From NCBI RefSeq assembly GCF_005930355.1, contig NZ_VDBO01000001.1, positions 124,001-188,000 on the forward strand: a stretch of 64,000 nucleotides of DNA, written 5' to 3'. The translations under genes and the position numbers were made by a program. The stretch is from Paenibacillus sinopodophylli (GTDB taxonomy: Bacteria > Bacillota > Bacilli > Paenibacillales > Paenibacillaceae). Numbering within the stretch: position 1 is the first letter of the stretch; each line of letters opens with the position of its first letter. Below, one piece after another: positions 9,813-18,529 of the stretch. The notes below the pieces were generated by a model. It was not told the origin of the DNA. It made no database searches and saw only the letters and a program-made list of their open reading frames with translations.

Positions 9813-10679
9813 ATGAAAAGAAATCGGAGAGTATCCCTATTTAGTTATGTAAATATCATTGTATTGTCGTTACTTTCACTATCAACCGTTTTACCTTTGC
9901 TTCATATCGTAGCGAAATCATTGAGTAGCGAAACGTATCTTCTAGCTAAAGAAATTTGGCTTTGGCCGAAAGGATTTAACTTTGCTTCTTATGAATATGT
10001 ACTCTCGTATAAGCAATTTTACATTTCATTCTGGAATTCTTTGATTATTACCGTAGTTGGAACAGTAATCAGCATGGCTGTCACGATACTAGCTGCGTTT
10101 TCTCTCTCTAGAAAAAACTTTCCTACTAAAAGAGCGTTTATGCTGTTCTTTATCATCACGATGTTCTTCAGCGGTGGTCTAATTCCTACCTACCTAGTTG
10201 TGAAACAGCTAGAATTACTGAATACGCTCTGGTCGGTTATGCTGCCAATGGCCTTGGCACCGTTTAATTTAATCCTGATCCGCAACTATTTTTTGAGCCT
10301 GCCTGAGGCATTAGAAGAGTCAGCGGTTATGGATGGGGCCTCCAACCTGCGGGTTCTTGTCTCGATCTATCTACCTTTATCTCTGCCGACTATTGCAACG
10401 ATCGGGATGTTTTATGCCGTCGGTTACTGGAATAGCTTCTTTCAAGCCATGATGTATATCACGGATAGAGATCTGATGCCACTGCAAGTATTCCTAATGC
10501 AAATCGTGTCGAATTCCAAGACAGGAGACATGACGACGGGTGGAGTTCTAAGTGAACTCACGCCAGAATCTACGACGGCTGCGGCAATCATTTGCGTCGT
10601 ATTTCCTATCCTTTGTGTATATCCTTTCATCCAAAAGTATTTTGTTAAAGGTGTTATGTTAGGTGCGGTTAAGGGATAA
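9813..10679 (+). CDS. Sugar ABC transporter permease, LplC/YtcP type
   Basis: A 288-residue second permease of the importer, with about six transmembrane helices and the EAA loop (LEESAVMDGASNLRVLVSIYLPLSLP). The C-terminus 'FPILCVYPFIQKYFVKGVMLGAVKG' is typical of the family. GAGGG at 9802-9806 is 6 nt from ATG 9813, so this is preferred over GTG 9810. It lies 24 nt after the first permease. Confidence 0.92.
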   Translation: MKRNRRVSLFSYVNIIVLSLLSLSTVLPLLHIVAKSLSSETYLLAKEIWLWPKGFNFASYEYVLSYKQFYISFWNSLIITVVGTVISMAVTILAAFSLSRKNFPTKRAFMLFFIITMFFSGGLIPTYLVVKQLELLNTLWSVMLPMALAPFNLILIRNYFLSLPEALEESAVMDGASNLRVLVSIYLPLSLPTIATIGMFYAVGYWNSFFQAMMYITDRDLMPLQVFLMQIVSNSKTGDMTTGGVLSELTPESTTAAAIICVVFPILCVYPFIQKYFVKGVMLGAVKG

Positions 10680-10731
10680 TCCATCTCTAATCTGGACTTT
10701 CATATAAATAATGAACTAGGGGGGCGTAATC

Positions 10732-12246
10732 ATGCTTTTTAGAAAAACAGTGGCCATTAGTATTAGCGTAGTAATGTGTATGCTTGCTATTTCGGGGTGC
10801 GGCACGAACAAGGAAGCGGGTCAGGATGGATCTGAACAGACAGCAGCAACGAGTGAGAGCAGTGGAGAAGCAAAAGCACTAAAGGATTTGAAAATTACAA
10901 GGCTTTATCACGGGGTAATGGAGCAGTTCAAAGGTTCAGATACCATGAATAATAATAAAATCATTAATAAGCTAAGGGAAGAATCAGGCTTTAATATTCA
11001 ATATGAGTCACTTCCAAATGAAAATCCATCGCAAAAAATCTCCATTATCTTTGCGTCAGGTGATGTGCCCGATTTAATTATGGTTGCTGGCAAATCCGAC
11101 TACTTTAAATTGGCCAAACAAGGTGCGCTTGAACCACTTGATGATTTAATTGCAAAGGAAATTCCGAATTTGTCCACAATGGCAAGCAATGAGTCGCTTG
11201 ATGCATTGAGGTATGAAGGGGAACTTTATGCAATTCCTTATCGAAATGCGCTAAAGGTAGGGAATGGTCTTCTAGCACGCGCAGATATTTTGCAGGAATT
11301 AAACTTGAATGCGCCAACAACAATCGATGAGTTTTATTCGACAATGAAGACGATTAAAGAGAAGAAAAATATTACCCCGCTAACCATGGCCACCTCAAGT
11401 GCGGGATCTTTCTTTGATGGCTTCTTCCCATTCGCCGCTGCATATGGCGTGTCCACTCCTACAGTCGTAAAAGACGGAGAGTTGAAATTCTCATGGGTGC
11501 AGCCGGAATACAAGGAATTCATAACAACTCTCAAAAAGTGGTTTGATGAAGGGCTGTTAGATCCGGAATTTGCGGTAAATAAAGACAGCAAAGATAAGCT
11601 GATTAACGGAACAGCTGTATTCAACACGTTGTATTTCTCATCAGGCATTGATGTTGACAAGGCATTGCAGGAAAAGAAGAATGGCGGGTCTGTTCAGTTT
11701 ATTGCACCTCCAGTTGGAATAAATGGACAATCAGGGATTCAAGATGCTTCGATTTCAACACAGTACATTGTTATTCCAAAACAAGCAAAAAACAAACTTG
11801 GCGCAGCCCAGTATCTAAACTTCTTGTATAAGCAGGAAACGGATGTCTTGCTCAATTACGGTATTAAGGATGAGGATTACACAGAAGCGAATGGGGAATA
11901 CACGCAGTCGAAGGAACAGAGCGACAACATTGCATGGCGCTCGATGTACGGCTTAGGAGATACGGATTTCGGTATTGGTGCAAGACTTAAAGCCAAAAGC
12001 TTGTTGCCGTATTATGAGCCTCAGCTTGCATTTGAAAAATCGCGTGAGGAAACGAACTTTGCGCCATCCATTGAAGCGTTCGATTCAAAATTCCCGGAAT
12101 TACGTAATTTTGCTGAAGAAAACGCGATGAAATTTATTATGGGTAAACGTGATTTGTCGGAGTTCGACAAATTTACACAGGAGTTCGATGCTAAGGGCGG
12201 GAAGGCTGCTATCGATGCGGTGAATGAATGGTATTCAAAGAAATAA
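10732..12246 (+). CDS. Extracellular solute-binding lipoprotein of the importer
   Basis: A 504-residue family-1-like binding protein. The signal peptide ends in the lipobox AISGC, so the mature protein is a lipid-anchored surface receptor. A Ser/Glu/Ala-rich linker follows, then the two-lobe binding domain. The start has AGGGGGG about 6-8 nt upstream. It follows the two permeases rather than preceding them. The ligand is unknown; the family relatives (LplA/YtcQ) bind oligosaccharides, but the neighbouring Rieske and amidohydrolase genes leave an aromatic-substituted or oxidised sugar possible. Confidence 0.9.
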   Translation: MLFRKTVAISISVVMCMLAISGCGTNKEAGQDGSEQTAATSESSGEAKALKDLKITRLYHGVMEQFKGSDTMNNNKIINKLREESGFNIQYESLPNENPSQKISIIFASGDVPDLIMVAGKSDYFKLAKQGALEPLDDLIAKEIPNLSTMASNESLDALRYEGELYAIPYRNALKVGNGLLARADILQELNLNAPTTIDEFYSTMKTIKEKKNITPLTMATSSAGSFFDGFFPFAAAYGVSTPTVVKDGELKFSWVQPEYKEFITTLKKWFDEGLLDPEFAVNKDSKDKLINGTAVFNTLYFSSGIDVDKALQEKKNGGSVQFIAPPVGINGQSGIQDASISTQYIVIPKQAKNKLGAAQYLNFLYKQETDVLLNYGIKDEDYTEANGEYTQSKEQSDNIAWRSMYGLGDTDFGIGARLKAKSLLPYYEPQLAFEKSREETNFAPSIEAFDSKFPELRNFAEENAMKFIMGKRDLSEFDKFTQEFDAKGGKAAIDAVNEWYSKK

Positions 12247-12328
12247 CAAAGTGATATTAGTGTCCCCCATTACATTACTTGGTTTGGAAGTAGAATGCGT
12301 TAGATGACGAATAGAAAGGAAATATAAG

Positions 12329-13330
12329 ATGAGCAATAAGACAGATCTTCTCGTCATTGGCGGTGGTCCGGTGGGTATGTTTGCTTGTTTCTATGGCGGC
12401 ATGCGTAAAGCGAGCGTTAAGCTGATTGAAAGTATGCCGCAGTTGGGAGGACAGCTAGCAGCTTTATATCCAGAAAAATATATTTATGATATTCCGGGAT
12501 TCCCTAAAGTTATTGCTCAAGAGCTTGTTGATCGTCTTGCTGAGCAAATAAAGCCGTTCCCCATTGATATATGTTTGAACGAGCAAGTGCTTTGTGTAAC
12601 GAAGCTTGAAGAGCAATTGTTTAAAGTGGTAACAGACAAAGGAGAGCATTATGCCAGAGCAGTCATTCTAACCGGGGGAGCAGGAGCATTCCAGCCTCGA
12701 CGGATTGAGCTTCCTCATGCGGAGCGCTTCGAGAAGGAGAATCTCCATTATTTTGTAAACGATCTCAAAAAGTTCAAAGGGAAGAAAGTATTAATAAGTG
12801 GAGGAGGAGATTCGGCGGTCGATTGGGCATTAATGCTTGAATCGATCGCTGAACAGGTAACATTAGTCCATCGTCGGGATAAATTTCGTGCTCATGAACA
12901 TAGCGTAGAACGGCTCAGAAACTCAGCGATCGAGATTAGGACACCGTGGGAATTGATGTCTCTGGATGGTGTGAACCACATTCAGCAAGTAAAGATTCAA
13001 CACTGCCATTCAGGAATTGTAGAGAAAATAGATGTGGATGCCGTTATTGTCAATTACGGATTTGTATCTTCACTAGGTCCAATTGCGGAATGGGGCATTG
13101 CTTTGGAACAAAACGCCGTTGTAGTAGATAGTCGAATGCAAACGAATATTGCTGGTTTTTTTGCAGCTGGAGACATTACGAAATATCCGGGAAAGGTGAA
13201 ATTGATTGCAGTCGGATTCGGGGAGGCACCGACGGCAGTTAACAACGCCATGACCTACATCGACCCAGAGGCGAAGCTGTCTCCAGGACATAGCAGTCAC
13301 ATGAAAATTCCACAGCTAAGCCTGAAATAA
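12329..13330 (+). CDS. Ferredoxin/flavodoxin-NADP+ reductase, thioredoxin-reductase-like (YumC type)
   Basis: A 333-residue flavoprotein with an N-terminal FAD site ([12 protein letters not shown]), a central NADPH site ([15 protein letters not shown] plus [10 protein letters not shown]) and the C-terminal FAD motif ([27 protein letters not shown]). It lacks the redox CxxC of thioredoxin reductase, which places it with YumC-type ferredoxin-NADP reductases. AAAGGAAA precedes the ATG. No terminator separates it from the binding-protein gene, so cotranscription is possible. It is a plausible electron donor for the Rieske protein at 3956, by inference. Confidence 0.9.
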   Translation: MSNKTDLLVIGGGPVGMFACFYGGMRKASVKLIESMPQLGGQLAALYPEKYIYDIPGFPKVIAQELVDRLAEQIKPFPIDICLNEQVLCVTKLEEQLFKVVTDKGEHYARAVILTGGAGAFQPRRIELPHAERFEKENLHYFVNDLKKFKGKKVLISGGGDSAVDWALMLESIAEQVTLVHRRDKFRAHEHSVERLRNSAIEIRTPWELMSLDGVNHIQQVKIQHCHSGIVEKIDVDAVIVNYGFVSSLGPIAEWGIALEQNAVVVDSRMQTNIAGFFAAGDITKYPGKVKLIAVGFGEAPTAVNNAMTYIDPEAKLSPGHSSHMKIPQLSLK

Positions 13331-13355
13331 ATTTTCCAGTATAAAGTTCAATTTG

Positions 13356-13396
13356 AAAGCATTCCTCGAAAAATTGAGGAGTGCTTTTATGTTTTT
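13356..13396 (+). terminator. Terminator after the reductase gene
   Basis: AAAGCATTCCTC pairs with GAGGAGTGCTTT (one G-T wobble), followed by T-rich sequence. Confidence 0.85.
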
Positions 13397-13484
13397 GGTT
13401 GCTCTTTGATCAAAAAAAACTTGATCTGGTTCATATCGATCCCTTACCATATATTAGACGAGCTGGAATCTAGCGTAATGGGGT

Positions 13485-13579
13485 AACGCCCGTCGATGGA
13501 AATTCGGAGCGATGCATCGTATTGGAAAGCTTTATGTTATTGAGAAAGATTATAGCGCTATCGTTACTGGTTCTGAATA
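13485..13579 (+). pseudogene. Possible remnant of an IS66-like transposase
   Basis: The + frame ending at the TAA of TCTGAATAA reads RRWKFGAMHRIGKLYVIEKD, then YSAIVTGSE. The 'IGKLYVIEKDY' part resembles the 'LYAIE' stretch of IS66 TnpC proteins. There is no start codon or upstream continuation. The match rests on one short motif, so it is weak; the stretch may be ordinary intergenic sequence. Confidence 0.22.
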
Positions 13580-13598
13580 AAAGAAAAGGAGAATTAGA

Positions 13599-14228
13599 AT
13601 GAGCTTAAATGTGGATATCATTAATGAAGTACCAACAAGTCAAAAAGTAGTTGCATTTACCTTTGATGATGGCCCGAATCCGTTATACACACCACAACTT
13701 CTTGATATTTTTAGTGAGGTTTCCGGACGGGCTACCTTTTTTATGATTGGTGAAATGATTGAACAACATTCTGAAGTAGCAGCCGCAGTACACGCGCATA
13801 ATCATGAAATTGGAAACCATACGTATTCCCATCCTTTTATGACTCAAATCAGTATCGATCAATGCGAAAATGAACTTTTAAGGACAGAGAGACTGATTAC
13901 TCAGATAACGGGGGCACCACCTTCCGTTATGAGGCCACCCTATTTGGACTATAACGAGGATGTGCATGCAATAACATCAAAGTTCGGGTACCATGCCATC
14001 GGTGCCCTTAATTTGGGAACAAGAGACTGGGAAATGCCCGGAGTTGATCATATTCTCAATGTAACACGCAGGAACGTGAAAAACGGGAGTATTTTAATTT
14101 TTCATGACGGTTATGAGGATCGGTCTCAAACGATAGAAGCTGTACGAATTTTAACACGGGAGCTGTCTGATCAAGGTTATCAGTTTGTAACGGTCAGCGA
14201 GCTTCTAAATATGAAGGATACAGATTAA
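13599..14228 (+). CDS. Polysaccharide deacetylase (CE4/NodB fold)
   Basis: A 209-residue single-domain NodB protein. All CE4 motifs are seen: TFDDGP (catalytic D23, metal D24), H-x3-H as HTYSH (H74, H78), RPPY, a DW motif (TRDWEMPG) and LIFHDG. It should remove N- or O-acetyl groups from a glycan using a divalent metal. No signal peptide or membrane segment precedes the domain, unusual for enzymes acting on peptidoglycan or chitin, so the substrate may be intracellular or export may be non-classical. AAAGGAG lies upstream of the ATG. It stands alone between terminators. Confidence 0.9.
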   Translation: MSLNVDIINEVPTSQKVVAFTFDDGPNPLYTPQLLDIFSEVSGRATFFMIGEMIEQHSEVAAAVHAHNHEIGNHTYSHPFMTQISIDQCENELLRTERLITQITGAPPSVMRPPYLDYNEDVHAITSKFGYHAIGALNLGTRDWEMPGVDHILNVTRRNVKNGSILIFHDGYEDRSQTIEAVRILTRELSDQGYQFVTVSELLNMKDTD

Positions 14229-14293
14229 AGCTTACATAGGATATGGTCTGCATGATGTAGTGGGGGCGAAAACGACGTTCGTATTCCAACCAA

Positions 14294-14340
14294 ATGAAAT
14301 AACCAGTCACCGGTTGAATAGAGGTGACTGGTTATTTCAT
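14294..14340. terminator. Bidirectional terminator between convergent genes
   Basis: Perfect 18-bp arms (ATGAAATAACCAGTCACC and its complement) flank an 11-nt loop. The hairpin lies between the deacetylase and the oppositely oriented chemotaxis receptor and can serve both. Confidence 0.8.
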
Positions 14341-14428
14341 GTTTTAAGGTGTTTTAATCCCAGTCCCATAACTAGGGGACAGTCTCCAGCTATTGACGAT
14401 GCAGCGAGACTTTTGTTATACCTCCAGA

Positions 14429-16447
14429 TTAAAGCTTGAATTTATTAATTTGTATACGCAGCTTCTCAGCCATATTAGCAAGCTCTGCGGAGGATGAGGC
14501 TACTTCTTCCATCGAAGCCATTTGCTGCTCTGCCGCAGCGGAAACATTTTGTGATTCTGCCGAAGTTTCAACAGCAGAGTCGGATATGAGGCGGATGGAT
14601 TCTACTAACGTATTTGTGCCAGAGACCATTTCGCCAGATGCTTGTGATACGCTTTGAATACTAGCTGCTACTTCTTGAATGGAAGAGCGAATGCGGGCAA
14701 ATAGCTCGCGGGCTTCCTCGCCAGTATGTCTTCCTGCAGCTGCTTGGGAGACAGTCTGTTCGGATGCCTTCAGAGTCCGATCAATTTCGATGCGGATACT
14801 TCCGATGAATCCGGCAATTTGCTCTGCAGATTCCATCGATTGGCCGGCAAGTTTGCGAATCTCAGAAGCTACAACGGTAAACCCACGCCCTGCCTCTCCG
14901 GATCGAGAAGCCTCAATCGCTGCATTCAATGATAAAATATTCGTTTGACGGGCGATTTGACTAATAATATTTACGACATCGCCGATTTTACCAGACAATC
15001 CGCTAAGTGCATGAATCGTTTGAGAAAGCTCACTGATCCCTTGCTCCATTTCGATCATTCTTCCATTAAGCTGATCCATAGAGGCTGCTCCATCATCAGA
15101 AAGATTGGATGCCTCAGAAGCAATACCTGCCGCATTCGTACTATAAGAAGCAATACCATCAATCTGTACAGCAATGCTGTCGGCTGCTTGGCTTCCATCC
15201 TGCAAGCTGGACGTTTGACGCTCTGAGCTCTCAGCTACGACGAGAATCGCTTCGGAAATGCTTTGCGCCACACGTGCGCCTTGATCCGATCCCTCAGCAA
15301 GCTGCTTCGCAGAATTTGTCAGTTGCTCTGACAAGCCGTTAACTTCCGTCATTAACAGCTGCATTTGGTCGCCAGCAGCGTTAAAGGATAGAAGCGCCTT
15401 GCTAATATCGCTTTTGCCTTTGACTGGAATGCGGTAGGTTAAGTCTCCTTGCGCCAAAACATCAATGCCATGTGTCAATTGGCGAATGGGGTGTACAATT
15501 CTTAGAGCAATCAGAATGGTTATGATGAGGGCAAGAAAAATAATGCCTGAGCCAACTAGGACGATTAAATTTAGCAAAGTATGAACAGGTTTTAAAATTT
15601 CATTTTCCTCTGCAAACATCGTAATGACCCAGTTGAGGCTTGTTACACTCATAAATCCAATTTTTTTAGTGTCATTTTCCGAATAATGAATTGCGCTGGT
15701 ATTGCCTTGGGTTGCATTCGTGAGTGCTTGATCGAGTGGGGCAATGCCTAGATCAGACAATTTTTTGCTTAATAGATACGATTCATCGGGGTATGAGAGG
15801 AACGTTCCGTCAGGCAGCGTCATATAAGCTTGTCCAGTCTCCCCGAATTGAGCTGCGCTAACACCATGTACCGCATCGCTAATGGAATAGGAAGCCCCGT
15901 AAAATCCATAGGCTTTGCCATCCTTAACTAATGGAGCGCCAACAATAACGACCATGGTACCCATAGTCTTAGAAATAACGGGATTAGAGATGAACGGCTT
16001 GCCTGCTTTGGCAAGCTGGATATATGGCCGATCGGCTACATTGACGTTCGTATTTTTGACGTTAACAGCGTTGGCACCGATCAAATCAAGCGAGAAAAAA
16101 ATCGATTCAAATTCGGGATGCTGCTTGTGGGCTTGGACGAGGAAATCAAGCTGCTGCACCCGATCAGCTTCTACCTTAGAGCCTTGCTCAGCGATAACTT
16201 GCATAATAGCTTGCTTCTCTACTAAATTGGCATCAATTTCTTTGGCCAGCAAGCTGGAGTAGAGCTCCATTTGTTCCTCGGCTTGGATTTGAACTTCTCT
16301 GGCGGTTGGGACATAGAACGTGTACGAGAGGACTGAGACACAAACGATAACAATGAGCAGAGTGGATAAGACAATTCTACCTGCAGTCTGACGAATCGAT
16401 CCAAGAATAAGCAAGTTGTGTATAAAACGGGAATTCTTAAAGGGCAT
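14429..16447 (-). CDS. Methyl-accepting chemotaxis protein
   Basis: A 672-residue transmembrane receptor. An N-terminal helix ([22 protein letters not shown]) is followed by a periplasm-side dCache-type sensor of about 250 residues ('[21 protein letters not shown]' is typical), a second helix ([25 protein letters not shown]), a HAMP domain and a long coiled-coil signalling domain. The CheA/CheW-binding hairpin is seen ([30 protein letters not shown]). GAGGAG precedes the ATG. It directs swimming toward or away from a small ligand; such sensors often bind amino or organic acids, but the ligand here is unknown. Confidence 0.95.
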   Translation of the reverse strand: MPFKNSRFIHNLLILGSIRQTAGRIVLSTLLIVIVCVSVLSYTFYVPTAREVQIQAEEQMELYSSLLAKEIDANLVEKQAIMQVIAEQGSKVEADRVQQLDFLVQAHKQHPEFESIFFSLDLIGANAVNVKNTNVNVADRPYIQLAKAGKPFISNPVISKTMGTMVVIVGAPLVKDGKAYGFYGASYSISDAVHGVSAAQFGETGQAYMTLPDGTFLSYPDESYLLSKKLSDLGIAPLDQALTNATQGNTSAIHYSENDTKKIGFMSVTSLNWVITMFAEENEILKPVHTLLNLIVLVGSGIIFLALIITILIALRIVHPIRQLTHGIDVLAQGDLTYRIPVKGKSDISKALLSFNAAGDQMQLLMTEVNGLSEQLTNSAKQLAEGSDQGARVAQSISEAILVVAESSERQTSSLQDGSQAADSIAVQIDGIASYSTNAAGIASEASNLSDDGAASMDQLNGRMIEMEQGISELSQTIHALSGLSGKIGDVVNIISQIARQTNILSLNAAIEASRSGEAGRGFTVVASEIRKLAGQSMESAEQIAGFIGSIRIEIDRTLKASEQTVSQAAAGRHTGEEARELFARIRSSIQEVAASIQSVSQASGEMVSGTNTLVESIRLISDSAVETSAESQNVSAAAEQQMASMEEVASSSAELANMAEKLRIQINKFKL

Positions 16448-16828
16448 TACTATTCTCCTCTGTATAAAATGTATGTACTATTAATATCGGTTGCACCCTA
16501 TAACTTTATGACTATTATTTTCTTTTTAATTTGTAAATTCTTCATATTATTTAATTTAAAAATGAAAACGCTTGCGGAATACTTGGAGATATCTTGTTTA
16601 ATTAATGATCCATGTGATTAATATGTTATTTATTTTGTTCTAATGATGGTTAGTTAAGTTTTAGTTGCATTCACCAGCAAGGTCAGATAGTTGATAAATA
16701 TAGGGGGGCTTAACTGCTTAAAAAGATGATTACAGGGGCTCTGTTGCGTTTGCTTTTGCGTATGAGACATGTTATGCATGCCTAATGCAGAAATGGTTGG
16801 TGAGTAAATAAATGGAGAGGTTGAATAT
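16448..16828. other. AT-rich intergenic region with one near-cre sequence
   Basis: No convincing gene is seen in these 381 bases between divergent genes. ATGAAAACGCTTGCG (16562-16576) resembles a CcpA cre site but misses two consensus positions. The rest is AT-rich and presumably holds the chemotaxis receptor promoter. Confidence 0.4.
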
Positions 16829-17068
16829 ATGAAGAGAATGTATAAGCTCAGTTTCTATTTTATGCTTTTGGCGGTCATTGTTGTGCTAATCATAGTGGGG
16901 GTAACACGGTTATTAACTAGTCATTATTTTCAATCTCGACAGATAAAGATCCAAGTGAACTTAAAAACTAAGCTAAACGGGTACTTACGCACTAGTCCCC
17001 CTTTTCAAAGTGTCCAGTGCATAGTACCCGTTTGGCCAGCCAGTTTATTGGCGGGCCTTTTTAAGTAA
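16829..17068 (+). CDS. Short membrane protein, possibly a truncated sensor gene
   Basis: A 79-residue frame with a good ribosome site (GGAGAGG, 16812-16818) and one clear transmembrane helix (FYFMLLAVIVVLIIVGVTRLL). The beginning looks like the start of a sensor kinase or chemotaxis receptor. From about residue 49 the coding sequence runs into a 59-nt imperfect hairpin (16975-17033) and then a terminator (17034-17062), so the last third is unlikely to be real protein sequence. The likeliest reading is a gene truncated by a small hairpin element; an expressed small membrane protein is possible. Confidence 0.4.
   Translation: MKRMYKLSFYFMLLAVIVVLIIVGVTRLLTSHYFQSRQIKIQVNLKTKLNGYLRTSPPFQSVQCIVPVWPASLLAGLFK
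16975..17033. repeat. Long imperfect hairpin element inside the short frame
   Basis: AAACGGGTACT (left) and AGTACCCGTTT (right) pair. A second inner stem GCACT/AGTGC and a third CTTT/AAAG continue the fold. The compact palindrome looks like a small mobile or REP-like element, or an IS200/IS605-type end. No second copy was noticed in this window. Confidence 0.45.
17034..17062 (+). terminator. Terminator after the short membrane frame
   Basis: GGCCAGCCA pairs with TGGCGGGCC (one mismatch), followed by TTTTT. Confidence 0.75.
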
Positions 17069-17124
17069 GTCGTATATTCATCCTCAATCATAATCTATTT
17101 CAGCAAGAGGACGTTGCAACCCAA

Positions 17125-18285
17125 CTAGCTCCTACGTAAATTCAATGTAGGGACTTGGAGAAATTTTTGAATAGCGAGGGCGCTTGCACCAAGGACGCAA
17201 GAGTGCCTGCCAATTGAGGATATTTTAATTTCGCGGCAATGGCTGATACGGGAATGCATAAGGTTACGGATCTCATCCAGAGCGTTCGGGTAAAGCCGCA
17301 GCAGCTCACTATCCAGTACCATGATTTCAGGATTATAAATGTTGATAATGTTATTTAATCCGATGGATAGATAGTAAATAAAGTGCTTCATCGCTGCATG
17401 GACCTCATGCTTACCTTCAGCTATCCAACGCTGAATTTGTTCGTAGGTAAGTGGATTTCCGTTTTTATCCTTGTTTAACTGTTGAAAAACACTTGCTTCC
17501 GACGCATATTTCTCCCAGCAGCCTTTATTGCCGCAATTGCAGCTAATGCCGTCAGGAACGACAATCATATGGCCGATCTCGCCAGCGAAGCCATCTTGTC
17601 CACGGAAGAAGGAATGGTTAATCATCATGCCTAAGCCAATGCCTGTGTACAGCGTAACGCACAGCAGATTGTCTGATTCGTGATGGAAGAAAGTACGCTC
17701 CGCGAATGCACATAGATTAGCGTTGTTCTCCAGGTGTACAGCGAAGCCAAGTGATTTCTCGAGGTCTGCTTTTAACGTTACGTTATGCCAATCGAAGGAT
17801 GGGATGTAGTGAATGATCTCATCTGTCGATACGAGACCATGAATGCCGATGACTACGCCAACAATACCATATCTGCAGGTGGCATACCGTTCTTGGTAGG
17901 ATCTAATTGCTGTTAGAAGCAGGCTCAAAATGTCCGTATACAACGTCGTATTAATAGGTATGGATTCCGTTTCCACAATTGCGCCTTGCAGATTGGCAAC
18001 TGCGAACGAGATTTTTCCTAATTCCAAATCAATACCAAGTGCATAACCCGCCTCTGCATGGATGGTGAGCATGATCGGCTTGCGCCCGACGAGGTTGTAC
18101 GCCATATCTTTCTCAAGAACCAGCTCTTCATCGATGAGATCGGACACTTGGGCCGAAATCGTAGCTCGAGTTAAGGCGGTTGCTTTGGAAAGCTCGGCGC
18201 GGGAAATCATACCCTTTTGTAAAATATATTTCATGATCAAGGATCGATTCATTTTTTTGATATAGGATGCGTCGCCAGTTACCAT
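17125..18285 (-). CDS. ROK-family transcriptional repressor (XylR/NagC-like)
   Basis: A 386-residue protein. The N-terminal winged helix-turn-helix (MISRAELSKATALTRATISAQVSDLI) is followed by a ROK sugar-kinase-like domain with the GEIGHM signature and the zinc-binding CNCGNKGCWEKYA. The frame opens with TTG 18303, but ATG 18285 is preferred since GGAGG lies just upstream of it. The gene is divergent from the nickel-enzyme operon, and a 17-bp operator of the XylR/NagC type (18425-18441) lies between them. It most likely represses that operon until a sugar acid or its product binds. Confidence 0.9.
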   Translation of the reverse strand: MVTGDASYIKKMNRSLIMKYILQKGMISRAELSKATALTRATISAQVSDLIDEELVLEKDMAYNLVGRKPIMLTIHAEAGYALGIDLELGKISFAVANLQGAIVETESIPINTTLYTDILSLLLTAIRSYQERYATCRYGIVGVVIGIHGLVSTDEIIHYIPSFDWHNVTLKADLEKSLGFAVHLENNANLCAFAERTFFHHESDNLLCVTLYTGIGLGMMINHSFFRGQDGFAGEIGHMIVVPDGISCNCGNKGCWEKYASEASVFQQLNKDKNGNPLTYEQIQRWIAEGKHEVHAAMKHFIYYLSIGLNNIINIYNPEIMVLDSELLRLYPNALDEIRNLMHSRISHCREIKISSIGRHSCVLGASALAIQKFLQVPTLNLRRS

Positions 18286-18381
18286 CAGTATGTAATCCTC
18301 CAAATCCGAACGAATAAGTTTAGTAAGCGTTTATTATAACATGGTGGATAAAAAAGTCTGTGAATTGGGCCAAAGATAGAA

Positions 18382-18410
18382 TTGACAAGGAATTAGAGCC
18401 TTGTTACATT
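18382..18410 (+). promoter_or_regulatory. Sigma-A promoter of the nickel-enzyme operon
   Basis: TTGACA (18382-18387), a 17-nt spacer, then TACATT (18405-18410). A second -10-like TATAAT lies at 18416-18421. The ROK-type operator begins just downstream. Confidence 0.6.
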
Positions 18411-18424
18411 ATTAATATAATTTG

Positions 18425-18441
18425 TTTGTTTACTAAACAAA
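18425..18441. promoter_or_regulatory. Palindromic ROK/XylR-type operator
   Basis: TTTGTTTACTAAACAAA is a perfect 7-3-7 palindrome and closely resembles XylR operators (TTTGTTT...AACAAA). It lies about 15 bases downstream of the -10 box, where a bound repressor would block transcription. The adjacent ROK repressor at 17125 is the obvious ligand. Confidence 0.7.
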
Positions 18442-18529
18442 TTAATTATGGAGGAATAATAAACAGTAGTCAATATGAATAAATCGAACGAAAAATGATA
18501 CCAGACAAACAAAGGAGCGAGGGATTATA

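Noticed and set aside
16562-16576. Possible cre site before the chemotaxis receptor gene
   Set aside because: ATGAAAACGCTTGCG misses two conserved positions of the cre consensus and is more than 110 bases from the start codon.
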